64,000 nt of DNA from Saccharomonospora marina XMU15 (GTDB lineage: Bacteria; Actinomycetota; Actinomycetes; Mycobacteriales; Pseudonocardiaceae). The translations under genes were made by a program, and so were the position numbers. Shown here piece after piece: positions 23,980 through 31,725 of the stretch (the stretch's first letter is position 1; the number at the start of each line of letters is the position of its first letter). The stretch spans positions 496,001-560,000 of the forward strand of contig NZ_CM001439.1 in the NCBI RefSeq assembly GCF_000244955.1, given 5' to 3'. The notes below the pieces were generated by a model that saw nothing but the letters and a program-made list of their open reading frames with translations, was not told where the DNA came from and ran no database searches.

Positions 23980-24276
23980 GTGCCGTTCCTCGCGCAATGG
24001 ATTGTCTGGGTCATCGACTGGGCCGGTACGCTCGTCGGCCTGGTCGCGTTCGCGCACGCCGTCATGCAGAGATCGGACGCCTATACCGCCGCCGACCGAA
24101 TGACCAAGCCGGTGTGGCTGGCCATCACCGGCGGGGCGACGGCCGCCATGCTGCTGTTCAGTTTCTTCGGCATCGGGATGATCTTCTGGCTGGCGGGTAT
24201 CGTCGCCGCCTTGGTCTACATCGTCGATGTTCGCCCGAAGCTCATCGAGGTGCAGCGCGGTGGCCAGAGCTGGTGA
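23980..24276 (+). CDS. DUF2516 small membrane protein
   Basis: 98 residues from a GTG with three membrane helices (WIVWVIDWAGTLVGLVAFAHA, VWLAITGGATAAMLLFSFF, GMIFWLAGIVAALVYIVDVRPKL, abbreviated here). DUF2516 genes follow hbhA in mycobacteria (Rv0476 from memory), so this is the third gene of a conserved block. Function unknown. Confidence 0.88.
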   Translation: MPFLAQWIVWVIDWAGTLVGLVAFAHAVMQRSDAYTAADRMTKPVWLAITGGATAAMLLFSFFGIGMIFWLAGIVAALVYIVDVRPKLIEVQRGGQSW

Positions 24277-24300
24277 TCCCGCCGTGAGTACGGTAGCGCT

Positions 24301-24840
24301 GTGAGTACGTGGAGCATCGCAGGAACCCTCACGCCGATCCCGGCGACCGAGCACACCGAACTGGTGGCCGAGCCCGTCGCCAAGGTGCTGGCCACACTCG
24401 GTGAGCCGGTCGGTCTCGTGGAGATCGACCCGGAACTCGCCGACACCGCGCAGTTCTGCGCCACCTACTCCTCCCCGCTGTCGGCGTCGGCCAACTGCGT
24501 CGTGGTCGCGGGCAAGCGCGCGGGGCAAACCCGCTACGCCGCGGCACTCGTGCTGGCCACCACCCGCGCCGACGTGAACAACGTCATCAGGCGCAGGCTC
24601 GACGTCCGAAAGGCGTCGTTCGCGCCGATGGCGGAGGCGGTGGAACTCACCGGCATGGAGTACGGCGGGATCACCCCGATCGGGCTGCCCGAAGAGTGGC
24701 CGATCCTGGTCGACAAGGCGGTCGCCGACTCGCCGGAGTTGGTGATCGGCAGCGGTTTGCGTAAGAGCAAGCTCCTCGTCACCGGCGCTGCACTGGCAGC
24801 GCTTCCGGGTGCAGAGGTGATCGAGGGACTGGCAAGGTAA
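24301..24840 (+). CDS. YbaK/EbsC-type aminoacyl-tRNA deacylase domain protein
   Basis: 179 residues from a GTG. YbaK/ProX fold signs: NCVVVAGKRAGQTRYAAALVLATTRADVNNVIRRRLDVRKASF, then EYGGITPIGLPEEWPILVDKAV, the conserved GG-x-P-G-like block. These proteins hydrolyse misacylated tRNA (Cys-tRNAPro for YbaK). Exact substrate unclear. It is 24 bases after DUF2516 and probably in the same transcript or a short one. Confidence 0.85.
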   Translation: MSTWSIAGTLTPIPATEHTELVAEPVAKVLATLGEPVGLVEIDPELADTAQFCATYSSPLSASANCVVVAGKRAGQTRYAAALVLATTRADVNNVIRRRLDVRKASFAPMAEAVELTGMEYGGITPIGLPEEWPILVDKAVADSPELVIGSGLRKSKLLVTGAALAALPGAEVIEGLAR

Positions 24841-24873
24841 CCGGCGAAGCAGGCGAGAGGAGCCCAACAACCC

Positions 24874-25317
24874 ATGGGTACGGTGACTGCCACCGCCGAG
24901 CGGACGATCGACGCGCCCGCCGACCGGGTGCGCGAGTTGGTCCGCGACTACAGCGAGACGAGGCCGAAGATCCTCACCGAGCACTACCGCGACTACCGGC
25001 TCGTCGAGGGCGGTTCGGGAGCGGGCACGGTCGCGCACTGGAAGCTGCAGGCGACGTCCAAGCGGGTTCGGGATGTCGCGGCCACGATCAGCGAGCCGCA
25101 GCCGGGCACCGTCGTGGAAACCGACGCCAACTCCAGCATGGTCACCACCTGGACCGTGCGGGAAAGCGACGGTCGCAGTGTGGTGCGCATCGAGACGTCC
25201 TGGCAGGGCGCGGGCGGTATCGGCGGCTTCTTCGAGAAGACCTTCGCCCCATCGGGGCTGCGCCGCATCTACGACGGCGTGCTGGCCAACCTCGAGCAGC
25301 GGTCGCGGCAGTCGTGA
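24874..25317 (+). CDS. SRPBCC (START-like) family protein
   Basis: 147 residues, ATG with GAGAGGAG upstream. The pattern MGTVTATAERTIDAPADRVRELV, then WKLQATSKRVRDVAATISEPQPG and ETSWQGAGGIGGFFEKTF, is that of polyketide-cyclase/START-like SRPBCC proteins with a hydrophobic ligand cavity. Its stop overlaps the ATG of the MDR reductase by one base, so the two are coupled. Ligand unknown. Confidence 0.8.
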   Translation: MGTVTATAERTIDAPADRVRELVRDYSETRPKILTEHYRDYRLVEGGSGAGTVAHWKLQATSKRVRDVAATISEPQPGTVVETDANSSMVTTWTVRESDGRSVVRIETSWQGAGGIGGFFEKTFAPSGLRRIYDGVLANLEQRSRQS

Positions 25318-26321
25318 TGGGGGCGACCGAGGTCAGGCTCGCTTCGCGGCCACACGGTATGCCGACCGAAACCAACTTCGACGTCGTGGACACCGAAGTG
25401 CCAAGCCCCGGCCCCGGCGAGGTGCTGGTCCGCAACACGTGGTTGTCGGTCGATCCGTACATGCGGGGCCGGATGAGCTCGGCGAAGTCCTATGCCGAGC
25501 CCTACGAGGTCGGCAAGGTCATGCACGGCGGCGCGATCGGCGAGGTGGTGGAGTCGCACTTCGACGGGCTCGCCCCCGGCGATGTCGTGCTGCACGGCCT
25601 TGGCTGGCGCACGCACGCCGTCGTCGCGGGCAAGCACGCGGCCAAGGTCGATCCCGACGCCGCGCCCGTTACCGCCTATCTCGGCGTGCTGGGACTCACC
25701 GGCCTCACCGCCTACGCCGGACTGTTCGACGTCGCCGGGTTGAAGGAGGGCGACACGGTTTTCGTCTCCGCGGCGGCGGGGGCGGTGGGCTCCGTCGCGG
25801 GCCAGCTCGCGAAGCGCAACGGCGCCGCCCGCGTCATCGGCAGCGCGGGTTCGGCGGAGAAGGTTCGCTGGCTGACCGAGGAGCTGGGGTTCGACGCCGC
25901 CTTCAACTACCGGGACGCGCCGGTGACCGAACAGCTCGCGGCCGCCGCGCCCGACGGTGTCGACGTGTACTTCGACAACGTCGGCGGTGACCATCTCGAA
26001 GCGGCTATCGACTCGCTGAACCTGCACGGGCGTATCGCGGTGTGCGGCATGATCTCGGCATACAACGCGACGCAACCGCCTGCCGCTCCGCGCAACCTGG
26101 CGCAGATCATCGCCAAGCGGTTCACCATGCGCGGGTTCCTCGTCGGCGATCACTATCATCTGCGGTCGCGGTTTCTGGCCGAGGTCGCGCCCATGGTCGC
26201 CGACGGAAGGTTGCGCTACTCCGAGACCGTCGTGGCCGGTATCCGCAACGCGCCGAGGGCGTTTCTGGACCTGCTCGAAGGAGCCAACACCGGAAAGATG
26301 CTGGTCCGCCTGCAGGAATGA
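25317..26321 (+). CDS. NADP-dependent MDR oxidoreductase (leukotriene B4 dehydrogenase-like)
   Basis: 334 residues. Zinc-free MDR type: MRGRMSSAKSYAEPYEVGKVM, the cofactor loop AAAGAVGSVAGQLAKRNGAARVIG, and FDAAFNYRD, YFDNVGGDHLEAAI, RGFLVGDH, all marks of the prostaglandin reductase/YncB branch, which reduces alpha,beta-unsaturated carbonyls with NADPH. The ATG at 25317 shares its A with the preceding TGA; a GTG at 25314 is the alternative. Confidence 0.88.
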   Translation: MGATEVRLASRPHGMPTETNFDVVDTEVPSPGPGEVLVRNTWLSVDPYMRGRMSSAKSYAEPYEVGKVMHGGAIGEVVESHFDGLAPGDVVLHGLGWRTHAVVAGKHAAKVDPDAAPVTAYLGVLGLTGLTAYAGLFDVAGLKEGDTVFVSAAAGAVGSVAGQLAKRNGAARVIGSAGSAEKVRWLTEELGFDAAFNYRDAPVTEQLAAAAPDGVDVYFDNVGGDHLEAAIDSLNLHGRIAVCGMISAYNATQPPAAPRNLAQIIAKRFTMRGFLVGDHYHLRSRFLAEVAPMVADGRLRYSETVVAGIRNAPRAFLDLLEGANTGKMLVRLQE

Positions 26322-26360
26322 GGCAACGGTCGCTGACCGTGCCAGGTAGCGACACAGAGT

Positions 26361-26410
26361 TACTAACATCGATGATACTATCATTCATGAAAGTATCATT
26401 GGAGTTAGTA
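26361..26410. promoter_or_regulatory. 50-bp A+T-rich nested dyad covering the ATPase start region
   Basis: From the centre outwards: TCAT/ATGA, ATGATACT (26372-26379)/AGTATCAT (26392-26399), then TACTAAC (26361-26367)/GTTAGTA (26404-26410), all about one centre; 20 of 25 pairs are Watson-Crick. G+C is 15 of 50 (30%) against about 70% for the window. It includes GGAG (26401-26404), the probable ribosome site, and the A of the ATG. It could be an operator or a leader hairpin hiding the start. Confidence 0.75.
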
Positions 26411-27837
26411 TGTCACGCTTCATCGGACGCGGGCGGGAGCTCGCACTGCTGGGCCGGATGTTGGACCGGGTACGCGCAGGCGGCAGAGCCGGTCGCCCCG
26501 GCAGGGCCGTCCTCATCCGCGGTCGTCGGCGGGTCGGCAAGTCCCGGCTCGTCGAGGAGTTCGTCGAGCACGCGGGTGTTCCGCATCTGTTCTACACCGC
26601 ATCGGCGCAACCGAGCGCAGCGGCGGACCTGGAACTCTTCGCCGAGGCGGCGGTGGCTTCGGGCCTGCCGGACGCCGACCTGTTCCGTGACCAAACCCCG
26701 AAGTCGTGGGACGCGGCCCTGCGGCTGTTGGCGAGCGCTGTGCCGCACGACGAACCCAGCATCATCGTGTTCGACGAACTGCCTTACCTGCTGCGCAACG
26801 ACCCCGGATTCGAGGGCACGCTGCAAAAGGCGTTCGATCGTGAGTTGTCGCGGCGACCCGTGCTCCTGCTCGGTATCGGTTCGGACCTGGCGATGATGGA
26901 AGCGCTCAACGATTACGGCAGGCCGTTTCACCAGCGAGCCTCGGAACTCGTCGTGCCATCGCTCAGCCCTGCCGACGTCGCCGACATGTTGGGCCTGGAG
27001 ACGTCCGCGGACGCCTTCGACGCGTACCTCGTTTCCGGTGGGTTGCCGCTGATCCTCGACGAATGGCCTGCGGGCGCGCCGGTGATGCGGTACCTGGCCG
27101 AAGCGCTTTCCGACCCGACATCGGCATTGCTGGTGAGCGCGGAGCGGGCGCTCGCGGCCGAGTTTCCGACGGAGGCGCAAGCTCGGCACGTGCTGATGGC
27201 CATCGGTTCCGGGGAGCGGACGTTCTCGCTCATCGGACAGGCTGCCGGTGGGATACCGCACGCCTCCCTGAACCGTTCCCTGCGGCTGCTCACGGCCAAG
27301 CGAATCGTCGAAGCCAAGTTGCCGCTCTCGGCACGCTCGTCGAAGGAAACGCGATACTGCGTAGCGGACCCATATCTGCGGTTCTGGTTGGCCTTCGTCG
27401 GACCGCATCTGCCCGAGATCGAGCGTGGCAGGGGTGACCTCGTACTCGACCGGGTCCGGCGATCGTGGACGACATGGCGCGGCGGCGCCGTGGAGCCGGT
27501 CGTGCGCGAAGCGCTTCGCCGCCTTCCACCCGAAATGCTTCCGGAAGGCACCGCGGTCGTCGGCTCTTACTGGACACGGACGAACGATCCGGAGATCGAT
27601 ATCGTCGGCGCGGACCGAGAACCCGTCGCCAAGCGGATTACTTTCGTGGGCTCGATCAAGTGGCTGGAGCGGCGTCCCTTCGACGAACACGATTTCTCGC
27701 GGCTCGTGCTCCATCGCTCGCTGCTACCCGGCGCCGACGAGCGCACCGCGCTGCTGGCCGTGAGCCGTAGCGGTGCCACCGCCGAAGGCGTGCGCACTCT
27801 CACAGCGGACGACCTGCTCGCCGCGTGGCCGCGTTGA
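26410..27837 (+). CDS. COG1672-type ATPase (archaeal ATPase domain, winged helix)
   Basis: 475 residues. Walker A is IRGRRRVGKSRLVEEF (about 37-52), Walker B is SIIVFDELPYLL (about 117-128). After the ATPase domain comes a winged-helix-like region (SLIGQAAGGIPHASLNRSLRLLTAKRIVEAKLP) and a C-terminal part of DUF234/nuclease-like type (YCVADPYLRFWLAFV; SYWTRTNDPEIDIVGADREP, with D-E-I-D-I-V like a PD-(D/E)xK core). Such proteins are rare in actinomycetes and common elsewhere, so transfer is possible; codon use looks only slightly less G+C-rich. GGAG five bases before ATG. Function unknown; the 50-bp dyad suggests self-regulation. Confidence 0.8.
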   Translation: MSRFIGRGRELALLGRMLDRVRAGGRAGRPGRAVLIRGRRRVGKSRLVEEFVEHAGVPHLFYTASAQPSAAADLELFAEAAVASGLPDADLFRDQTPKSWDAALRLLASAVPHDEPSIIVFDELPYLLRNDPGFEGTLQKAFDRELSRRPVLLLGIGSDLAMMEALNDYGRPFHQRASELVVPSLSPADVADMLGLETSADAFDAYLVSGGLPLILDEWPAGAPVMRYLAEALSDPTSALLVSAERALAAEFPTEAQARHVLMAIGSGERTFSLIGQAAGGIPHASLNRSLRLLTAKRIVEAKLPLSARSSKETRYCVADPYLRFWLAFVGPHLPEIERGRGDLVLDRVRRSWTTWRGGAVEPVVREALRRLPPEMLPEGTAVVGSYWTRTNDPEIDIVGADREPVAKRITFVGSIKWLERRPFDEHDFSRLVLHRSLLPGADERTALLAVSRSGATAEGVRTLTADDLLAAWPR

Positions 27838-27853
27838 TCGTTTCGCTCGGCCC

Positions 27854-28729
27854 TCAGAACACGACGGTGCGGTCCCCGTGCACCAGCACCCGCCCCTCCA
27901 GGTGCCAGCGCAATCCGCGGGCCAGTGTCACCTTCTCGATGTCGCGGCCCTTGCGCACCATGTCGGTCACCGAGTCGGTGTGATCGACGCGGATCACGTC
28001 CTGCTCGATGATCGGTCCCGCGTCCAGGTCGGCGGTCACGTAGTGGCAGGTCGCGCCCACCAGCTTCACCCCACGCGTGTGGGCCTGGTGATACGGCCGG
28101 GCGCCGACGAACGACGGCAGGAAGCTGTGATGGATGTTGATCGCCCTGCCTGCCCACGCCTGGCACAACGCGGGCGGCAGGATTCGCATGAACCTGGCCA
28201 GCACCACCGCGTGCGGATCGTGCTCGTCCACCAGCTCGGCGATGCGGTCGAACGCGGCCGCCTCGCCCGCCGAGTCATTCGCGTCAGCGGGGAACGGCAC
28301 GTGATGAAACGGGATTCCGTGGGCCCTGGTGATGTCGGCGAGCACGTCGTGGTTGCCGATCACCGCCCTGATGTCGGCATCCAGCTCACCGGAGGCCACC
28401 CTGCCGAGCAGGTCGTAAAGGCAGTGCCCCTCCTTGGACACCAGCAGCACGACCCGGTGACGCTCCCCGGTGTCGTCGATCCGCCAGTCGGACTCCGCGC
28501 CGAGCGAGCGCGCCACCCCCGCGAACCGGGCGCGCAGTTCGTCGACGTCGAACGGCAGCGAGTCGGCTCGCACCACCTGGCGGGTGAAGAACCATCCGGT
28601 GTCAGGGTCGGTGTGGTAGGCGGCCTCGACGATCCAGCCGCCCGCCTCAGCGAGGAACGACGCGATGCGGGCGATGATGCCGGTGCGGTCGGGGCAGCCG
28701 AAGGTGATGACGTACTCGCGCTCGTGCAC
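27854..28729 (-). CDS. purU: Formyltetrahydrofolate deformylase
   Basis: 291 residues from a GTG. N-terminal ACT domain (YVITFGCPDRTGIIARIASFLAEAGG), C-terminal formyltransferase-fold domain with INIHHSFLPSFVGARPYHQAHTRGVKLVGATCHYVTADLDAGPIIEQD. His and Asp of this block (HHSFLP, DAGPI) are the catalytic residues. It releases formate from 10-formyl-THF for purine synthesis or C1 balance. Ends 16 bases from the convergent ATPase gene. Confidence 0.95.
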   Translation of the reverse strand: MHEREYVITFGCPDRTGIIARIASFLAEAGGWIVEAAYHTDPDTGWFFTRQVVRADSLPFDVDELRARFAGVARSLGAESDWRIDDTGERHRVVLLVSKEGHCLYDLLGRVASGELDADIRAVIGNHDVLADITRAHGIPFHHVPFPADANDSAGEAAAFDRIAELVDEHDPHAVVLARFMRILPPALCQAWAGRAINIHHSFLPSFVGARPYHQAHTRGVKLVGATCHYVTADLDAGPIIEQDVIRVDHTDSVTDMVRKGRDIEKVTLARGLRWHLEGRVLVHGDRTVVF

Positions 28730-28751
28730 AACCCGATTGTCGTACCCGGTG

Positions 28752-29471
28752 TCACGGCGCTGCCAGCGGCTCCAGCAGCGCCACCTCCCCGGTGATCTTC
28801 GCCTCGCTCGGCCTGCGCCACACCGCCCGGTAAACCGCATCGGCGCTGCCCTCGATGGTCACGTCCGGCTCGAACGGTTCCTCGGCCAGCTGCGGTGCCG
28901 AACCCGGCGCGAGCCGCACCGACCACAGCCTGCCCGCGTCCTCCGCGTGCACCAGCACCGTGCCGTCGGCGCTGAACTCGCTCCAGCCGCTGCGCCGGTG
29001 TACCAGCAACATGAGCAACTCGTCGATGCCGTCGGCGGCGAACGCCGGGTCGAACGTCACGGTTTCGACGCCAAGCGCCAGTTCGGCGTCGACGCGGTGA
29101 ATGGCGGCCTCGTGGGCCTGCCGCCGGGCCCAGGACGCGACCACCGGAGGGTACGACGAGAACGGCAGCCTCGTCGGCGCGCCAGGGCCTCGGTCGAACA
29201 CCGCGCGCAGCGCGGCCCGCTGCTGTTCCCACCATTCGAGCAACCGCTCCCACTCCCGAGGTGCCTCGCCCGCGCGCACGCGGGAGGAGTCCTCAGGGTG
29301 TTCGGTGGCCGCGACAACCCACGACTGGACCCTCGCGACGTGCCGAACGAGCTTGTGCACAGTCCAGTTCGGACACGTGGGTACCTGAGCCCGCGGACCG
29401 GCCGCGATCGCCGCGTCCCGCAGCGCGTCGCAGTGGTTCTCGACGGCCCGTCGGAAGGTCCCGTAGTCCAC
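28752..29471 (-). CDS. Maleylpyruvate isomerase-type DinB/mycothiol-dependent enzyme
   Basis: 239 residues from a GTG. The MDMPI N-terminal four-helix metal site is visible in KLVRHVARVQSWV and RRQAHEAAIHRVDAE (His, then HEAAIH). The C-terminal cap includes RPSEAKITGEVALL. Members use mycothiol as cofactor; a mycothiol synthesis gene (mshA) lies 8 kb away. Substrate unknown. Its first 179 bases are shared with the 3' end of the DedA-family gene in another frame. Confidence 0.85.
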   Translation of the reverse strand: MDYGTFRRAVENHCDALRDAAIAAGPRAQVPTCPNWTVHKLVRHVARVQSWVVAATEHPEDSSRVRAGEAPREWERLLEWWEQQRAALRAVFDRGPGAPTRLPFSSYPPVVASWARRQAHEAAIHRVDAELALGVETVTFDPAFAADGIDELLMLLVHRRSGWSEFSADGTVLVHAEDAGRLWSVRLAPGSAPQLAEEPFEPDVTIEGSADAVYRAVWRRPSEAKITGEVALLEPLAAP

Positions 29472-30072
29472 GGCGAGAGACTATCCTTCGGCCCACCTCC
29501 ACGCAGCCGAGCACCAGCAGGCCGAGTCCGAACGCGACGAGCAGGCCCTTGGCGGGATCGTCGGAGAAGCCTGCCGCGCCCGCGTAGCCCACCGCGACGG
29601 CGTACACGGCCCAGATCGTCACGCCCACCGCGTCGAGCGCGGCGAAGCGGGCCAGCGGGAAGCGCAGGCTGCCGGTGGCCAGTGCGGAAGCCACCCTGCC
29701 ACCCGGCACGTAGCGGCCCGCCACGACGAGCAGCGTCGCGTGCCGATGCACCTTTCGGCGTGCCCACTCGTAGGTGCGCCTGCCCTTCTCGTTGCGGTGC
29801 AACCTGCGCAGCGTGCGCGGGCCCGCCAGCCTGCCGACACAGTGGCCCAGCAGGTCGCCCGCGAGGGCGCCGCAGGCCGCCACGGCGGTCAGCGCGGCCA
29901 ATGCGGGCAAGTCCGGACCGAGCAGCACCGCCACCGCCATCACCGAACTCTCGCTCGGCATGAACGGCAGCAACGCGTCCAGTCCCGCCACGGCGAAAAT
30001 GAGCAACCACAGCCACGGCGAGTCGAGCGCGCCGCGCAACAGCGCCGCGAAGTCGTTCAGTAGCTCGAGCAT
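29293..30072 (-). CDS. DedA (VTT/SNARE-associated) membrane protein with long overlapping tail
   Basis: 259 residues. DedA core: WLWLLIFAVAGLDALLPFMPSESSVMAVAVLLG, GDLLGHCVGRLAG, AGRYVPGGRVASALATGSLRFPLARFAALDAVGVTIWAVYAVAVGYAG, final helix LLVAFGLGLLVLGCVEVGRR. Such proteins (undecaprenyl-phosphate or phospholipid flippases) are about 200 residues; the extra 60 Arg-rich residues (after SRRGLRDL) lie over the start of the downstream gene and are likely a by-product of a missing stop. ATG start overlaps the PlsC end by 16 bases. A lipid-transport role fits its neighbours. Confidence 0.8.
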   Translation of the reverse strand: MLELLNDFAALLRGALDSPWLWLLIFAVAGLDALLPFMPSESSVMAVAVLLGPDLPALAALTAVAACGALAGDLLGHCVGRLAGPRTLRRLHRNEKGRRTYEWARRKVHRHATLLVVAGRYVPGGRVASALATGSLRFPLARFAALDAVGVTIWAVYAVAVGYAGAAGFSDDPAKGLLVAFGLGLLVLGCVEVGRRIVSRRGLRDLPTGRREPLRRAAGRGDRGRSAGSGTHVSELDCAQARSARREGPVVGCRGHRTP

Positions 30073-30818
30073 GCGGGCTCCGCCGCGAGTACGGCGTCGC
30101 GGGCTCGTGCGGCGAGCCCCGCACGGTCGCCCTCGGGTTCGAGCAACCCGTGGGCGCGTACCCGCAGCCGTAGCGCCCGCGCCCCGCAGACGCGGCGCAG
30201 TGAGCGGGCGAGCGAGTCCTCGCCGACGAAGGCCGCCACCGTGCTCGGCTCGCCGTCTTGCAGGTACTCCAGCGTGACAGGACGTACCGGCGCGCCCGCG
30301 TCCAGCGCGGCCTGGAACACCGCGTGCCGAAACCGCCCGCCCGGCGCCGAACACCAGGTGGTGGCCTCGGGAAACACGGCGACGGTGTGGCCCTGCCGCA
30401 GCCGCGCCGCGATCGTGGCCACCAGCCCTGGCAGCGTGCGCAGCGCCCACCTGTCGACGAACAGCGTGCCGCTGTCGCGCGCCAGCCTGCCCAGCCACGG
30501 CCAGTTCGACACCTCCCGCTTGGCGAGCATGCTCACCGGTTCCACCGCGAGCAGGCCCACGATGTCGAGCCAGGAGACGTGGTTGGCGACCACCAGCGTG
30601 CCGCGCCCGTCGGCGGCGCTGAGCCGATCGGTGTCGCTTTCGAGGGTCACCTCGAGGGCACGGAGCACGCGATGGGCCCGGACGTCGAGTGTGCCGCGTG
30701 CGGTGAGGCAGGACCCCAGCGCGACGCACCGTTTCATGGCTTCCATGGTGCTGACCGGAGGTCTCCGGTGGGTGACGCAGGCAGGAGTGCAAGGTGAACT
30801 CGCGCGGTAGGAGTTCAC
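30057..30818 (-). CDS. PlsC-type lysophospholipid/ornithine-lipid acyltransferase (OlsA-like)
   Basis: 253 residues. Acyltransferase motif I is NHVSWLD (H-x4-D), with TLFVDRWALRTLPG and VFPEATT as later motifs. The GTG at 30818 overlaps the preceding gene's stop (GTGA, 30815-30818), so I prefer it over internal ATGs at 30746 and 30737. It directly follows a GNAT gene of the COG3176 type, an order like olsB-olsA, so O-acylation of lyso-ornithine lipid is plausible; a glycerophosphate acyltransferase is the alternative. Confidence 0.85.
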   Translation of the reverse strand: MNSYRASSPCTPACVTHRRPPVSTMEAMKRCVALGSCLTARGTLDVRAHRVLRALEVTLESDTDRLSAADGRGTLVVANHVSWLDIVGLLAVEPVSMLAKREVSNWPWLGRLARDSGTLFVDRWALRTLPGLVATIAARLRQGHTVAVFPEATTWCSAPGGRFRHAVFQAALDAGAPVRPVTLEYLQDGEPSTVAAFVGEDSLARSLRRVCGARALRLRVRAHGLLEPEGDRAGLAARARDAVLAAEPACSSY

Positions 30819-31543
30819 CGGGCCTGCCCGAGGAAGCGCCGCAGGTAACGGTCGTCCATGCGGTCGAGCGGCAGCAGCACGAAGAAGTCGGCGACTCCGA
30901 AGTCCGGGTCGTGAGCGGGTGGCCCGCAGACCCATGCGCCGAGCCGCAGGTATCCCCGCAGCAGGGGCGGTACCCGCGCGTAGCTCGGCCGCTCACCGGT
31001 CGTGGGCGAGGGGTCGCACGGCAGGTGCGGCTGGACCCGCAGGTGCGCCGGTGACAGGTGGCGTCGCCGTACGAGCTGCCAGGTGTCCGCACAGGCCCGC
31101 CCGCCGTCGGCGAGCGGCACCGAGGCGCAGCCCGCGAGGTGGCGCGCGCCGGAGAGCAACGCGTAGCGGGTCAGCGCACCCCACATCAGGTTGATGACCT
31201 GCCCGCCGCGGTGGTCGGGGTGCACGCAGGAGCGGCCCGCCTCGATCAGCGATCCGCGCAGCGGGCGCAACGCCGTGAGGTCGAACTCGCCGCTTGAGTA
31301 GAGCCGGTCGCCGCGACCGGGCGGTAGCAGCCGGTAGGTGCCCACCACCGTGTCCGCGTGCTCGACGATCAGGTGGTCGCAGCGGTCGTCGAACTCGTCG
31401 CGGTCGAGTTCGCCGGGTAGCGCGGCGTTGAACTCGTCGACGAAGACGGCACGGCGCAACCGCTGCGCCGCCTCGATCTGGGCAGGGGTGTGCGCGATCG
31501 AAACCGTGTACTCGCGCGTGGGTACCGTGGCCGGTGAGGGCAT
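30815..31543 (-). CDS. GNAT/COG3176 N-acyltransferase (OlsB-like)
   Basis: 242 residues, ATG at 31543 after GAAAGAGAG. QIEAAQRLRRAVFVDEFNA at the N-terminus and SLIEAGRSCVHPDHRGGQVINLMWGAL (the acyl-carrier/CoA site) mark the hemolysin-like/OlsB family, followed by GARHLAGCASVPL and FFVLLPLDRMDDRYLRRFLG. OlsB transfers a 3-hydroxyacyl chain to ornithine. With the coupled PlsC gene this gives a two-step ornithine-lipid route; the acyl acceptor is inference. Confidence 0.78.
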   Translation of the reverse strand: MPSPATVPTREYTVSIAHTPAQIEAAQRLRRAVFVDEFNAALPGELDRDEFDDRCDHLIVEHADTVVGTYRLLPPGRGDRLYSSGEFDLTALRPLRGSLIEAGRSCVHPDHRGGQVINLMWGALTRYALLSGARHLAGCASVPLADGGRACADTWQLVRRRHLSPAHLRVQPHLPCDPSPTTGERPSYARVPPLLRGYLRLGAWVCGPPAHDPDFGVADFFVLLPLDRMDDRYLRRFLGQAR

Positions 31544-31725
31544 GGCGACTCTCTTTCCGTTTCGCAGTGAGGAGCCGGTGTCTTCGGCGGGGTCGTCGGG
31601 TGGCGGCCCGATGACCCCGCTCACCGCAGACTCGCAGGCACGAGCGGTGTCGACCACGGGCTGACAGCGATCTCAGGGACAAGTCAGGGCACCCCTTACC
31701 GGCGGGCCCGACCCCGTTACTGCGG

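Noticed and set aside
26361-26410. Mobile-element terminal inverted repeat or attachment site
   Set aside because: No transposase or integrase is nearby and the two halves are only 12 bases apart, which fits an operator or hairpin better.
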